64,000 nucleotides of DNA from the NCBI GenBank assembly GCA_017442645.1, contig JAFRZH010000031.1, positions 1 to 64,000 of the forward strand. The letters run 5' to 3'. The position numbers and the translations under genes are program-made. Source of the stretch: a bacterium (GTDB lineage Bacteria; Patescibacteria; JAEDAM01; Absconditabacterales; Absconditicoccaceae). The notes under the pieces are model-generated. The model saw only the letters and a list, made by a program, of their open reading frames with translations, did no database searches and was not told the DNA's origin. Positions 43,775 to 54,518 of the stretch are shown one piece after another. How positions within the stretch are numbered: the stretch's first letter is position 1; each line of letters opens with the position of its first letter.

Positions 43775-44674
43775 TTACTGATTTCATTCAGGCTGAGGAG
43801 TATTTAAAGATTCTCGTACTCTCAATTTGTATGTTAATTGTTCTATTTCCCTTTTTTTCTCTTCTAACTCTGAATTTTCCTTGTTTAATTGTTCTTCTTT
43901 TTGTTTTAATTCTTCTTGTGTGTTTTCTAATCTTTCTCTAAGATGTAAAACACCTATCCAAGATATAATAGTTATTACAAGAAAACCTATAAATCGCATA
44001 GTTGCTGAAAATTTATATTTTCGATGTTTATCTTTTTGTTCATGAGCAACATCTCTACATTCTTCTACGTCTTGTTTTATTAAATTAGATATTATTTTTA
44101 GATATTCAGATGTATATTGATTATTATTAATATTGTTTTGTAAATGTCCAATCTCATCCAAGAGTTTGTCAAAAAGGAGAAAAGGTTTTTTGTATCAGAT
44201 TCTTATTTGCATAGTTTGTATTGACTGGAGAATATTTTCTACTACTTCTGAATCGTTTTTATTAATTGCATTTTGAAGTTTATCTAAAAGATCATAATAA
44301 TTAGTCTCCTTTTCAGATTCAGAATTATCAGGTTCTGATGTGTCTATTTCAGATAATTCAGGGAAAAGGTTAATTATGTTATCAATAAGTGCTTTATGTT
44401 TCTTGTACAATGGAGTAGTTTGTAATGCTTTTACATGTTCCCAAAAAGATTGTATATTTTTACTTAATCGTTCAGGAGATTTTTTTATACTTGCTAAATC
44501 CATTGCAAATTCATCTATGATTTCATCTCCTTGATTTTTATTCTTAGCATTTTTCTTGTCTTTTAAAATATCACTTATTTGTTGTAAAAAAGATTGAATT
44601 ATTTCCGCCTTTTCCGTATTATTAAGTTCTCCCTTTGTTTTTTCCGGACTTTTATCTTTTCTTTCCATATTCAT
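43775..44674 (-). CDS. Coiled-coil membrane protein, unknown
   Basis: 299 residues in one frame across TGA codons. A polar helical N-terminal half (to about 155) is followed by LLDEIGHLQNN and one membrane segment (MRFIGFLVITIISWIGVLHL, about 230-250). A C-terminal coiled coil (LENTQEELKQKEEQLNKENS) follows. Not recognised. It is convergent with the membrane-tethered HTH protein, which has the same coiled-coil plus single-helix theme. The promoter region contains long AT dinucleotide runs (44678-44716). Confidence 0.65.
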
Positions 44675-44791
44675 GATATCATATATAAATATACAATATC
44701 ATATATATATATATCTTAAAGTCAATACAAAATTAAACCTAAAATACAATAATTTTACAGAGTTAGTAACTTTTTTGGGTAACTTTTGTGT

Positions 44792-46723
44792 TTATTTAAA
44801 AATATGGGAAAAAATATCGATGAGTTCTCTTCTCTGGGCGATAAATTTCCCGTTTTTTAATCGATTTTTAAAATCATTATTAGTGAAATTAATCATATGT
44901 TGAAGTCCTTTTTTTTCAAGGCAAGGATAACTTTCAATTGCACCCAATTTTAAAATGAAGATATTCTCGCTATAAAGATCTTCGATTCCTTCGAGGATTT
45001 TTTTGTATTTCTGAGGATAATATTTTTTGATGGTATAAACAAGTTTATTGTAGTAATCTCCGTTTACTTTTGGATATTTCCCCATATAAGCGTTGGCTAA
45101 CTGATAATATCTATTGATTTCTTTTTGAGTGAAAAATCCATAATCCACGGTATTATCTCGGTCTCCGATGAAAAAATTTTCAATTCAGAATCTATTGAGA
45201 AATTTATGCCGTGCTTTATAGGATCCCTTTCCATTGATATTCACCAGTTCTCGTTTCCCAACTATATCTTCTCGTCCTGGTTGTTCTTGAAGCCATTTGA
45301 GATAATGATAAAAGAAATATAAGTCTGAGTCTCCTTCAACCATAATAATTTTATTGACGAAAAAAATCTTCGAGATGTTTTCATATTTGAGAATATGGAC
45401 GAGTTTTGCATCTTCTAGAAAAAATTTAATTTGTGGAGTGTAAACATTGGTTTTATTTTCTTTTCTTACAAATCTATAAACATTGGTGATATTGTTTTCA
45501 TTGATGAAAAGAGCAGAGTAGGTGGAGAGAAAAATTTGAGTTCCTCGTTCTTTACTGATTTGATTGAGAAAAATTGCTAATTCTTTTTGGAGTTGGGGAT
45601 GGATGTGAAGTTCTGGTTCATCAATGATGATAAAACCGTTTTTTAAATCATTTCCAAAAATCGCAAACATAATGAGAAGGAGGGATTGTTCTCCAGAACT
45701 TAAGTCAGATAGAAAAAAAATATCTCCGTTTTTATCTTTGAGTTTGATGCTGATTTCTCCTTGCGCAAAGTCGATAAAGGGCTCTTTTTTGAGGAATCTA
45801 ATAAGGTTCTTAGAAATACTTTGTCGAAAATCAGATTTATATAATCTTTTTTCTTTATTTCCTGAACGTTCTTTTTTTCATTGTGTTAAGTCTTCTTGAG
45901 TGTTTTTATTGAGAATGTTTCGAATTTTATTGAGACCTCTGTAAAATCCTTCCATATTTTGAGTGTTTTTTTCTCTTTTATTGAAAATATATTGATCAAA
46001 TTCAAAAAAATTATTGAAATAAGTCAGAGTATTAGTGTCTCTACTACTTGAGAGAATGGAGAAATTATTTTTTAAATGATATCGTTTTCTTTGATGGGGT
46101 TCGAATTCGTTGTGAATGGTAATTAAAATATAAAATAATTCTTGATAGCTTAAACACTGAAGAATAAATTTTTCAGTTTCATTTAGTTTCTCTGAGTGGA
46201 TTATAAAATTTTGATCTTTTTCTGAAAACGTTGCTTCAATTGTGATTTCTTTATATTGTTCCATAATTTCGTAATGACTATGTTTTTTGAATCTTTCCTG
46301 AATTTGAGAGTATTTTTCAATCATTTCATTGATTTCTTTGTAATATTTACATGCAAATCCGATATTTTCATAGTCATTTTCAAAAAGTTCTAGAGTGATT
46401 CTAATTTCAGAAGGAAGATTTTTAAATTGTCTGTGTTTATTGAGTCAGGAAGTGTTCGTTTGAAAACAAGAAATTGCATTTTTATGTTCAGATTTCCCTC
46501 TTTTTTTTAAAAATTCGGGATTAAATGAAAAATCTTTACTAATCGTTCTAAAAAATTGGTTAAGAATTCCAATAAAATTACTTTTCCCGGAACCATTCGC
46601 ACCAATGAGAATATTTGTTTCTTCTTCCTCTTCGGTATTAAAATGGATTCCTGGAGTTTCGTCTATATTTTCGATGTAGGGGAAACTCATCAGATTAGAA
46701 ATTTTCACTTCCTTAATTTTCAT
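44792..46723 (-). CDS. OLD-family ATPase with TOPRIM nuclease domain
   Basis: 643 residues. ABC-type ATPase: Walker A GANGSGKS (41-48), signature-like LSSGEQSLL, Walker B FIIIDEPELHIHPQ and downstream FLSTYSALF. The C-terminal TOPRIM has MVEGDSDLYFF (about 458) with catalytic Glu, and FFIGDRDN (about 520) with the DxD pair. OLD proteins are DNA nucleases; several act in anti-phage defence (P2 Old, Gabija GajA). No UvrD-like GajB partner or other defence gene is adjacent, so a solitary class 1 OLD is most likely. It has no close neighbours in operon. Confidence 0.85.
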
Positions 46724-46850
46724 TTTTGTTTTTGAGATTTAAACACTTGTTTAATTATATTTTTTTGGACGAAGAAAATCAAAAAAATGTTATCATTAGA
46801 AAAATTTTTACAAATTTTTTAAAAAAAGGGATAATAATTTGAAGAAAATC

Positions 46851-46885
46851 AAAAAAAAAGAACAAGGAAAAACTTGTTCATTTTT
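46851..46885 (-). terminator. Intrinsic terminator of the DUF3127 gene
   Basis: GAACAAG (46860-46866) pairs with CTTGTTC (46873-46879); nine T follow on the minus strand. Confidence 0.85.
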
Positions 46886-46905
46886 TATAATACGGATGAA
46901 ATATG

Positions 46906-47229
46906 TTAAAAAGGTAATTCATCATTAGCAGAATTGCTAGTTCCATTTCCTTTAGAGATAACATCAACTCTCCAAGCAGAAATTGAATTATATCGTCTTC
47001 CATTAAATTCTCTTGCTCTTGCATTTAAGGTAACTTTAACTTTATCTCCTTGGGCTAAGTCTTTTACAGTACTAACTTGTTTTTCTCCAAATTGATCACA
47101 AACAATAGCTTGTTTTCGTTCGTTGTCAGAATCTTCTGTTACAACAAATGTTACTTTTTGAGCTTCTCCTTTTGCAGTATTTACTGTTTCGATAGCTCCC
47201 ATAAAAGTGATAATTCCTTCAAATTCCAT
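46906..47229 (-). CDS. DUF3127 OB-fold-like protein
   Basis: 107 residues. MEFEGIITFMGAIETVNTAKGEAQKVTFVV, then GDKVKVTLNARAREFNGRRYNSISAWRVDV and a flexible tail ending DELPF. This matches DUF3127, an OB-fold family related to single-strand-binding proteins; the acidic DELPF-type tail resembles SSB tips that recruit partners. It may bind single-stranded nucleic acid, but no function has been assigned to the family. Start at MEFEG, as in the family; an upstream ATG adds ten unrelated residues. Confidence 0.8.
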   Translation of the reverse strand: MEFEGIITFMGAIETVNTAKGEAQKVTFVVTEDSDNERKQAIVCDQFGEKQVSTVKDLAQGDKVKVTLNARAREFNGRRYNSISAWRVDVISKGNGTSNSANDELPF

Positions 47230-47405
47230 AAAATATGTTTTTATACAATAAAAATACATTCAAACTTTTATCTTTTTTTTTCTTTTTTACAAGAGATTTT
47301 TGACTTTTTCTTTTTTTACATATTCTCCCTTGTTTATTTGGGAAAAAACAGTATAGTGAAGTCAGATTTTTATTTTTTTTCTCTTTTATTTTCTCTTTTC
47401 ATAAT

Positions 47406-48464
47406 ATGTTTTTTGCTGTCATTGGGAATAATTTTGAGCTTTGTCAGAAGGAACTTGCGTTTTTGCATCCGAGTAGGGTAGAGCAGATTGATGAACATTT
47501 GGTGCTTTTTGATACGGTTGAGACCGAGAAAATTTCGCAACTTGCGGGGCTCGTAAAGTGGGGGAAAGTGTTTCCTTTCAAGGAGATTGAGAAAAAACTG
47601 TATGATCAAGAGGGAGGAACGAAAAGAATTCTTTGAATTGCAGATCATAATCTCGGACTTGGATTTAAGAAAAAATATAAAATGAAGAGGTTTAAACCTG
47701 TGGAACTTTTGCATACGGATATGGATGTGAAAAAGAAGGGAATTGAACTGGTGAAACTTGGAAAAGAATGGGGAATTGTGGAGGGATATCAAGATATTGC
47801 GTTATATGAAGTTGTGGATTTTAAAAAGCCGGTTCGTAGTATGCAAGTTGGGATGATGCCTGCAAAACTGACGCATCAACTTGTGATGATAGGGCTTTCT
47901 TACCTCGAAAAAAAAGGAAAAAAAGAGAAGAAAAGTCTGATTTTTGATCCTTTTTGTGGAATGGGAACGACAGGATTTATTGCTAATGCGTTAGGTTTTG
48001 ATTTTGTTTGATCCGATTTACAGATTGATTCTGCTTTGAAAAATAAACAGTGGCGAGAGAAAAATGTTCACTTCTCTCAAGGAAAAATTTTTGAGTTTTT
48101 TCAGCAGGACTGTACGAAAGCGTTTTCTTCTAAGTTTCAGATCCTTTCAAAGTTTGTTCCTGTGATCGTGACAGAAGGTTGGCTTGGACCGATTGTTTCG
48201 AAAAATACGACTTCCGCAGAGATTCAACAATTTCAGAAAGAAGTTCAGAACGTGTATCTTGGTTTTTTGAGAAATATTCGTGAGATGTTTGCAGAAAATC
48301 CTGTGATGGTTTTCACAATTCCGTATTATCTTGGACAAGAAAATTTTTTGGAAAATGAGATTGAGAATCTTGCTCGTAAATACGAATGGAAGATGGAAAG
48401 TATTTCTGATGTGTATAGAAGGGAGAATCAAAAAGTCTGAAGAAAAGTTCTGGTTTTGTGGTAA
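47406..48464 (+). CDS. Trm11-like SAM-dependent RNA methyltransferase
   Basis: 352 residues. The C-terminal domain has LIFDPFCGMGTTGFIANALG (SAM motif), GFDFVGSDLQ and VIVTEGWLGPIV at the catalytic position, where Trm11/UPF0020 enzymes usually carry (N/D)PPY. The N-terminal half is a divergent substrate-recognition region. The family forms N2-methylguanosine in tRNA. The last 11 residues (GRKVLVLW) lie after a TGA. A promoter (TTGTTT-16-TATAGT near 47330-47357) and a copy of the repeated word precede the start. Confidence 0.75.
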
Positions 48465-48486
48465 TTTTGAAGGTTTTAATGCAAAT

Positions 48487-48519
48487 AAAGAGGGAGGAGT
48501 CAGACTTCTCTTTTTTTTG
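48487..48519 (+). terminator. Intrinsic terminator with TCAGA loop
   Basis: GGAGGAG and CTTCTC flank TCAGA, followed by eight T, 23 bp after the methyltransferase stop. Confidence 0.85.
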
Positions 48520-48589
48520 TGAAAAAAACTTGATATATATATAAATCATTATACATGTCAATAGTATTTTAACTATTGAAAATAAAAAT

Positions 48590-49597
48590 ATGCCTTTTGA
48601 TGTTTACCCAAATAAGAATTGAGTTTCTTCTGATAATTCTTGTAAATACTGAAATTTAAAAGGAGTTTCTTCAGAATTATGGAACGACATTTCTTCTGAT
48701 TGTATCCCTCCAACTGAGAAAAAGATGCTTGACAATATGATGCATTTGGCTCGTGAAAAATTTTCTTTTGATACTATGGAAAAGGATACTTTATCTTATT
48801 TACAAACTTTGTGATATTCTCGTAATATTTATGCGGAAGTTATGATTTGTGTTTTTAATACGATGAAGTCGTTTCTTTTATATTGAACAGTCGTTTCTCC
48901 TTCTGATATTGCTCAAAATTTACAAATTTCCTCTGAACCATTAAAGAAAGAATTATCTTTAATGATTTATACTTTTTTTAAAAAGTGAGTCTTAGATTGA
49001 AAGGGAATTGCTTCTCTTGAGCCTTGAAAAAGTCCTGTTTTGAATTTTTTGTATCGTTATCAAGGAGCTGAAATTCAGAGTCGATGGAATGACTTATCAG
49101 AACGTTTGCTTGAAAAGTATTCAAAACATATCCAAGAAGAGTTTGATCGTTTTTGAGGGGATGAATATTCTACGCAAGACTATGAACAAGCAGTAAAAGT
49201 GATGAAGTCTTTCTTTTATCAAGATTCTTTCCCTACTAAAGCTGATATTCTTTGATGTTTGAGTTTTCGTAATTCAGTTCTACAAGATAAAATCGTTTGA
49301 GTGATTCATTTTCTTCTTAAAAAATATTGGGTAGAAAAATTTGTTTTAGTTTATAGCAAAACTTTTTCTGTTGAAAAACTTTTTAAGTTGCAAGAATATT
49401 GATATTCGAAAATGTGTTATGTTGAGGTTATTACTATGTTGTATAAGATTGTATCTGCTTATATTTTGGATGGTGTTCTTATGTCTCAAGAAGAAATTTA
49501 TCATCAATTGAATATTAATTCTGATGATTTAAAAATGTTATTTTCTAAAATGATGAAAAAGGTAGTAGATGCTTGAATTAAAGTTTATCAACTCTAG
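48590..49597 (+). CDS. Protein of unknown function, possible winged-helix repeats
   Basis: 335 residues, not recognised. Largely helical. Two segments (VSPSDIAQNLQISSEPLKKELSLM split around residues 100-125, and MSQEEIYHQLNINSDDLKML near 300) look like helix-turn-helix or winged-helix recognition units of the type found in replication or regulatory proteins. Four Cys are scattered. No signal or membrane segment. It stands alone between two terminators or spacer regions. TGA codons split it into fragments too short to notice under the standard code. Confidence 0.6.
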
Positions 49598-49627
49598 TTT
49601 TTTTAGGGAAAGTATTGGAATATTGCT

Positions 49628-49660
49628 TGTAAGATTTTTTTGTAAGATTTTTTTGTAAGA
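49628..49660 (+). repeat. 13-bp tandem repeat
   Basis: TGTAAGATTTTTT occurs twice exactly and a third time in part (TGTAAGA), in the spacer after the gene ending at 49597. Confidence 0.85.
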
Positions 49661-49723
49661 ATATTTCTTGAATGTCTTCGTTCTTTTTGTATAAGTGAAA
49701 TAGTTTTATCTTTTCGCTTACTG

Positions 49724-50185
49724 ATGAAAACCATTGTTATTACTTCTGGATATTTTAATCCTATTCATCCTGGTCATATTGAATGTTTTGAACTTTGTAA
49801 AGAACTTTGAGATGAGCTTCGAGTGATTGTGAATAATGATCATCAAGCACTTCAAAAAACGCAGAAATCTGAGATCTTTCAAGATCAAACTTTTAGAATG
49901 AAGATTGTGTCTTCTATAAAACCGGTTGATGAGGTTTTTCTTTCTGTGGATCAGGATGGAAGTGTTTGTGAGAGTATTAAGGCGATTGCTGTGAAAATTA
50001 GAGCGAAATATGGTGAAGATACCAAGATTATTTTTGGAAAAGGGGGAGATAGATTTGTAGGCAATATCCCGGAAGTCCAAGTTTGTAAAGATTTCAACAT
50101 TGAAATTCGTGATGGACTTGGAAAAAAAATTGATAGTAGTTGTCTTTATAGGGATAAGCGTGGGAAAGATAATACGGAAAAATAA
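49724..50185 (+). CDS. Cytidylyltransferase-like nucleotidyltransferase
   Basis: 153 residues. TSGYFNPIHPGHIECFELCKEL carries the (H/T)xGH signature (HPGH) of the nucleotidyltransferase superfamily, followed by VIVNNDHQ. The usual ISTT/RTxG segment is not obvious, but IIFGKGGDRFVGNIPEVQVCK fits the nucleotide-bin end. Members activate glycerol-phosphate, ethanolamine-phosphate or heptose-phosphate for envelope synthesis. It is followed by a hairpin and a glycosyltransferase gene. Confidence 0.78.
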
Positions 50186-50232
50186 TTGAAAAAAGAAGAA
50201 AAGTCAGATTTCTCCTCTTTATTTTTTATTTT
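50186..50232 (+). promoter_or_regulatory. Hairpin-like motif copy before a glycosyltransferase
   Basis: AGAAGAAAAG, TCAGA-type loop, then TTTCTCCTCTTTATTTTTT. It begins right after a stop codon and ends about 10 bp before the next ATG, so it may be a weak terminator or an attenuator. Confidence 0.45.
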
Positions 50233-50239
50233 TTGGTGT

Positions 50240-51064
50240 ATGGATACTCCTCTTGTTTCTGTCTTAATTTGTAGTTATAATGCAGAAAAAACGATTCGTT
50301 GGACTTTGGAATCGGTCTTAGCACAGACGTATCAAAATTTTGAAGTATTGGTACTTGACAATGATTCTCATGATAAAACGCGGGAAATCCTTGAAGAATA
50401 CCAGAAAAATGACGGTCGTGTGAAACTTTTTTCGGTTGGAAAGAATCTCTGAGCGTATGAGGGGATTAATTATTTGCTTGAGCAGGCAAAGGGGGAGTTC
50501 TTAGCGATTCAGGATCATGATGATGTTTGGACTCCAGAAAAGCTTGAACATCAGGTTGATTTTTTGCAGAAACATGAAGAATTTGTCGCTTGTGGAACGG
50601 GATATTTGGAGTATTATTCTTCTAATCAAACGGGATATTTTATTACTTTACCAGAAAAGACCAATTTTGCTTGGCATACCTCATTAGTTTTCAGAAAGAC
50701 TTCCCAAAGGTATGAAACTTCCAACCCGTATCTTTGTGATCTCAATTTTATGAAACAGATTTTAAGTGAAGGAGGTGATAAAATCGCGAATCTTCCTGAA
50801 ATAGCTGTACTTCATTACAATAAAAAACATCTGAATAATTATTCTTTTCAATGGGCAAAATTCTCTTGGCAAAATTTGAAGAGAGCTTTGAAACTCCGTT
50901 TACTTTCCAGATTTTTGATTGATCTTCTTCCTGCAAACTTCCATTCAAAAGTGGATCGTTTGATTTTTTCTGTGAGGTATGGAGGAATGAAAACAGAAAA
51001 AGAGATTAAATCAGATTCTGCATGAAAGATTTTGGTGGGGTATTTAGAGAAGTATGGAAATTAA
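50240..51064 (+). CDS. Family 2 glycosyltransferase
   Basis: 274 residues. VSVLICSYNAEKTIRWTLESV, LVLDNDSHDKT, GEFLAIQDHDDVWTPEKLE (DXD-like) and a C-terminal part without membrane helices. A short GT-A domain enzyme, probably acting on envelope glycans. The start is the ATG at 50240; an in-frame TTG further upstream lies in the hairpin. Its stop is 2 bp from the convergent PH-like gene. Confidence 0.88.
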
Positions 51065-51066
51065 TG

Positions 51067-51909
51067 TTATTTATTGATTCCATACAGTAATTTACTGGCA
51101 TCTACGAGTTCGTTGAGTTTTTTGAGGAGAATTTTTGGTCTTGTTACATAGGTGATACGCATAGGGGCAATTTGATTAACTCCTCATTCAGGGTGAATAT
51201 TTAAAATTCCATATCCAAATATTGATCCTCAAAGCCCAGACTTCTCTTCTTTTATCATTTTGATGGTAGAGGTCGAAACCGAAGTACTTTCAGATTTAAA
51301 AAGTCCACGTTGTCTATACATCGTGAAAAGCTCTGGTGTAAATATATTAAAATCCATTTCATAAGAAATGATTTTTTGGATAGTGATATAAATTAAAATT
51401 AAAAACATAATATTTAATCCGGTTCCTCCTATTACTGCTAACCATTGAACTAGTGAGTTGGTACGTAAAATAATTGCTAAAATAATATTAGCTATCATCA
51501 AAAGCCCTTGAAATACAAGTGAGAAAAAACTGTGTTTCAGATAATTCTCGAAAGTTCATGGCTTAAAACCGTCTTCTGGAACTTCATTGATATAGACTTT
51601 CCCCGCATGATTTTTCATGGAAATTAAGATTACTATTAGACTATGGATAATCCAAAAAAGAGTAATTACTAATTGACAAGCACAGATTGTCCCAAATGCT
51701 TTGGGGTTTGTTTTGAAATATTGAAAATAGGAAAAAGCAAGCATGCAAAAAAATACAAAAAATGAACAGAGAATACCAATAAATGATACAAAAAGATAAA
51801 TGGGGTGTCTTTTTGTGAGAATTGCTTGATCTTTTGCTCCATATTTTTTTAAAGCAGTTTGAAGCTCCCTTTCATCTAATTTGGTATCAAAATTATAAAA
51901 GAGTTGCAT
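51067..51909 (-). CDS. Membrane protein with bacterial PH-like domain
   Basis: 280 residues with four membrane segments in two pairs (about 44-66, 82-104, 140-160, 165-185). The C-terminal part, with FGYGILNIHPEGGVNQIAPMRITYVTRP, resembles the core strands of a bacterial PH (bPH2) domain, and an N-terminal HPIYL segment is also seen in such proteins. Function unknown. It contains a KMIKEEKSG patch. Divergent from murQ. Confidence 0.6.
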
Positions 51910-52082
51910 TTCCCTTGCTTTAGGAAAATAAAAAGTATTTTGTATAAAGATACTATATTTTTTATAGAATTTGTCAAGTCTATTTACGAATAGAATAATA
52001 ATGATTTCTCTTGAAAAAAACTTGATTTTCTTTGTTATATTTTTACTTTTTTGTTAGTTTTTAATTCGTTTGTTATTTATTG

Positions 52083-52958
52083 ATGGTAGCTTTAACAGAA
52101 TCTTGTAATTTTGAAAGTGAAAATATTGATTGTGTTTCTACGTTAAAAATGATGCAAATTATTAATAATGAAGATAAAAAAGTTGCATTAGCAGTTGAAA
52201 CTCAGCTTGAATCTATTGCAAATGCGGTAGATTTGATTGTTGAACAATTTTGAAAATGATGAAGTTTGATTTATTTTGGTGCTGGTACTTCTTGAAGAAT
52301 TTGAGTTTTAGATGCTTCAGAATGTCCACCAACGTATTCCGTAGATCCCCATTTAGTACAAGGGATTATTGCCTGAGGAGATACTGCTATTAGAACTTCT
52401 CTTGAAGGAGCAGAGGATTCTTATGAGTGATGACAGAAGGATGCTGATATTTTAGCAGAAAATGATGTTGCAGTGGTTATCTCTGCAAGTTGAAATCCTA
52501 AATATCTTTTGGGAATTATTGATAAAGCTAGAGAAAAACATGCTAAATTGATTTGATTAACTTGTAATCCTCAAGGAAATATTTGTGATAAAGTTGATAT
52601 TTTAATTTGTCCCCAAGTGGGAGCAGAAGTGATTGCTTGATCGAGTAGAATGAAAGCGGGAACTGCTCAAAAAATGGTTTTGAATATGCTTTCTACTGGT
52701 ACCATGATAAAAATAGGAAAAACTTATAAAAATTTGATGGTTGATCTTCATGTTTCTAATGAGAAATTAAAAAAAAGAGCTATTTCATTGATTTCTACTA
52801 TTGCAAAAGTCCCTTATGATGTTGCAGAGAATTCTTTAAATAAAAGTAATGGAGAGGTAAAAACGGCTATTGTTTCTTTAATAAAAAGTGTAACGGTAGA
52901 TGTAGCTCGTATTTTGCTTGATGAGAAAAAAGGAATTTTAAGAGAAGTTATCGGATAA
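52083..52958 (+). CDS. murQ: N-acetylmuramic acid 6-phosphate etherase
   Basis: 291 residues. SIS-domain enzyme with [24 protein letters not shown] (about 65-88), GGDTAIRTSLEGAEDSYEGG, VVISASGNPKYLLG, and TGTMIKIGKTYKNLMVDLHVSN. These are MurQ hallmarks. It cleaves the lactyl ether of MurNAc-6-phosphate to GlcNAc-6-phosphate and lactate, a step in recycling of peptidoglycan. Neither a PTS (MurP) nor an AnmK kinase is adjacent. In an organism that lives on other bacteria it could use host wall fragments. Confidence 0.93.
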
Positions 52959-53039
52959 TACTTAATATTCTAGTGTTTTCTGAAAAATACCTTGTAAAAA
53001 CTTTTTGTTTTCATACTTATAAAGAGTAGTTTATTTTTT

Positions 53040-54509
53040 ATGTTTCAAATGGAAAATTTATCTCGTGCTCTGATTTTTGATTCTGTTTTTGATCCTTATA
53101 AGGGAGTTTTGGCATATGTGAAAGTAGTCGAAGGTAGTTTTAAAGCAGGGGAAATAGTACATCTTATCCATTCGAAAACAAGTTTTTCTCCAACGGAAGT
53201 TGGATATTTTTCTCCAGATTATCATAGTGATTCTGAACTTTCTGAAGGGCAAATTGGGTATATTGTTACAGGACAAAAATCAGTAAGAGATGTAAAAATC
53301 TGAGATACGATTATCGCTTCGCCTGAATTTAAGGCAAAAATTGATTTTTCTGATCCGACTTTGCAAGAGTATTTGATCCCAGGATTTAAGAAAGTGACTC
53401 CGTTTGTATATGCGGGAGTCTATCCGATTGATTCGACAGAATACGATAAACTCAAAGATAGTCTTGAAAAACTCTCTCTCAATGATAGTTCCATTGAATA
53501 TGAAATGGAGGATTCTGGGGCATTGGGACTTGGGTTTCGCTGTGGATTTTTGGGAATGCTTCACATGGATATTATCAAGGAAAGGCTTTGGAGAGAGTAT
53601 GGTCTTGATACGATTTTCACGATTCCAACCGTGATGTATCTTGTAAAATCCAAAAATCTTTCGATTCCTCTGATCAAAACAGGAAATAATATCAAAAGTC
53701 TGATTGCTACGGGACTTTATGAAACGGTTTTGAAGCAGGAAGGATTCCAACTTCGTTCCGACTTGAAACAAGAAATTGAACATCATCAAGGAATCGTAGG
53801 AAATATGCTTGAAGACGAAGATTATCAAATGATTCTTGAACTCCTCAAACCGCGAGTGGTAGTCAAATCTTGATCTGATATGATAGATCAAGGGCTTATT
53901 GAAGTGATTGAGGAACCGATTGCAGAAGTGGAGATCGTCTGACCGAAAGAATATGCCGGAAATATTATGGCGATTGCTCAAGAATATAGAGGAAACCTTA
54001 AAAATATGGAATACCTCGATGAAACGAGAGTGGTGTGGCATTATCTTTTGCCGATGGGAGAGATTATTATCGATTTTTATGATAGACTTAAATCTGCGAC
54101 GAAAGGATATGCAACGATGAATTATGAATTTAAAGGATATGAAAAATCTGACTTAGTCAAATTGGATATTTTTATCAATAACGAAAAAGTCGAGGCTTTA
54201 ACATGGGTTGTTCATAGAGATAAAGCGTATTATCTTGGTCGTGATGTGGTTGCAAAGTTGAAAACTCTGATTCCTAAACAACTTTTTGCAATCCCTCTTC
54301 AAGCGGGACTTGGAACAAAAATGATCGCAAGAGAAACGATTTCTGCGATGAAAAAAGATGTTTTGGCAAAATGTTATGGAGGAGATGTTTCCAGAAAAAG
54401 AAAACTCCTTCAAAAACAGAAGGAGTGAAAAAAGAGAATGAAAGCCATTGGAAATGTAGAAGTTCCAACAGATGTTTTTGTTAAAATGATTTCAAGAGGG
54501 GAGGAGTAA
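53040..54509 (+). CDS. lepA: EF4/LepA-like protein lacking the GTPase domain
   Basis: 489 residues. It begins at the LepA domain II ([24 protein letters not shown]) and continues with [40 protein letters not shown], and the LepA-specific C-terminal domain [15 protein letters not shown] segment ending [14 protein letters not shown]. The G1-G5 GTPase domain of about 185 residues is absent; only 81 bp separate it from murQ. About 60 extra residues ([20 protein letters not shown] onward, about 225-285) are inserted before the EF-G V-like domain. Full LepA back-translocates stalled ribosomes using GTP. Here the G domain may be encoded elsewhere or lost. Confidence 0.88.
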
Positions 54510-54518
54510 GTATACTCT

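Noticed and set aside
43775..44212. Separate small gene starting near 44161-44212
   Set aside because: The upstream frame reads through TGA into it without a stop; one 299-residue protein is simpler.
44678..44716. AT dinucleotide run as an origin or regulatory site
   Set aside because: Simple AT repeats are expected at this base composition, and no DnaA boxes or other origin signals accompany it.
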